From the NCBI GenBank assembly GCA_021790955.1, contig JAJYFI010000129.1, positions 1-5,423 on the forward strand: a DNA stretch of 5,423 bases. The letters are read 5' to 3'. This document shows, piece after piece, positions 5,357-5,423 of this stretch. The translations under genes were made by a program, and so were the position numbers. Under the pieces are notes generated by a model. The model saw nothing but the letters and a program-made list of their open reading frames with translations, was not told the origin of the DNA and did not search any database. The first letter of the stretch is position 1; each line of letters starts with the position of its first letter. The DNA is from a bacterium (GTDB lineage Bacteria; Elusimicrobiota; Elusimicrobia; UBA1565; UBA9628).

Positions 5357-5423
5357 ATGGCTCCATTCCTCAAGACGTGTCAAGGCTCCATGCTGACCCT
5401 GGCGGCGGCAATCCTTTGCAGGG
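5357..5423 (+). CDS. Start of an unidentified gene, cut by the window edge
   Basis: Only 22 codons are present, beginning MAPFLKTCQGSMLTLAAAIL and then Cys-Arg. A basic residue (Lys6) followed by a hydrophobic run (Met12-Leu20) suggests the start of a signal peptide or a membrane anchor. The sequence before Cys21 (AIL) does not fit a lipobox well, so lipoprotein processing there is doubtful. The function cannot be told. The gene has a strong ribosome-binding site, a leader of about 70 bases and an apparently separate promoter, which suggests independent and perhaps substantial expression. Confidence 0.7.
   Translation, partial: MAPFLKTCQGSMLTLAAAILCR

Overview
This is a GC-rich stretch of a bacterial chromosome (judged by eye) carrying mostly housekeeping and central-metabolism genes. 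Four genes are complete or nearly so: glutamate dehydrogenase, a glycerate 2-kinase, a MtaB-type tRNA methylthiotransferase and a small RRM-type RNA-binding protein. Two more are cut by the window edges: a class-III PLP aminotransferase on the left (minus strand) and the first 22 codons of an unidentified gene on the right. I cannot name the organism. Gene content and base composition suit a GC-rich Gram-negative lineage or a poorly cultured phylum, but that is inference. I see no rRNA, tRNA, insertion sequence, CRISPR array, phage or defence gene.

Layout. Positions 1-809 (minus) encode the N-terminal 269 residues of the aminotransferase. Positions 810-893 are a divergent control region, with a candidate promoter for the dehydrogenase whose -10 hexamer overlaps one arm of a 6-bp inverted repeat. 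Positions 894-2207 encode glutamate dehydrogenase. A long imperfect hairpin built from a 10-base unit (about 2208-2300) separates it from glycerate kinase. The kinase's family-typical N-terminus can be read back to about 2291, but its first ATG is only at 2357. The kinase stop codon at 3425-3427 lies inside a perfect extended -10 element, and the MtaB gene starts at 3440, exactly where transcription is expected to begin. MtaB ends at 4720. A leader of about 110 bases with a possible tiny ORF precedes the RNA-binding protein (4838-5158), which is followed by a hairpin-plus-T-tract terminator. The last 200 bases hold a TTGACA promoter, small inverted repeats, a strong ribosome-binding site and the start of the next gene.

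How the genes relate. The aminotransferase and glutamate dehydrogenase are divergent neighbours and could be linked metabolically: aminotransferases exchange amino groups with the glutamate/2-oxoglutarate pair, which the dehydrogenase interconverts with ammonia. Glycerate kinase feeds glycerate into lower glycolysis. MtaB and the RRM protein both act on RNA. From MtaB onward the genes appear to have their own promoters, so this is a co-oriented row rather than one tight operon.

The most notable observations are regulatory or structural: the glycerate kinase with no canonical start next to a palindromic repeat, -10 elements built from upstream stop codons with leaderless or near-leaderless starts, and the structured leader of the RNA-binding protein. 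I found no convincing undescribed multi-gene system.
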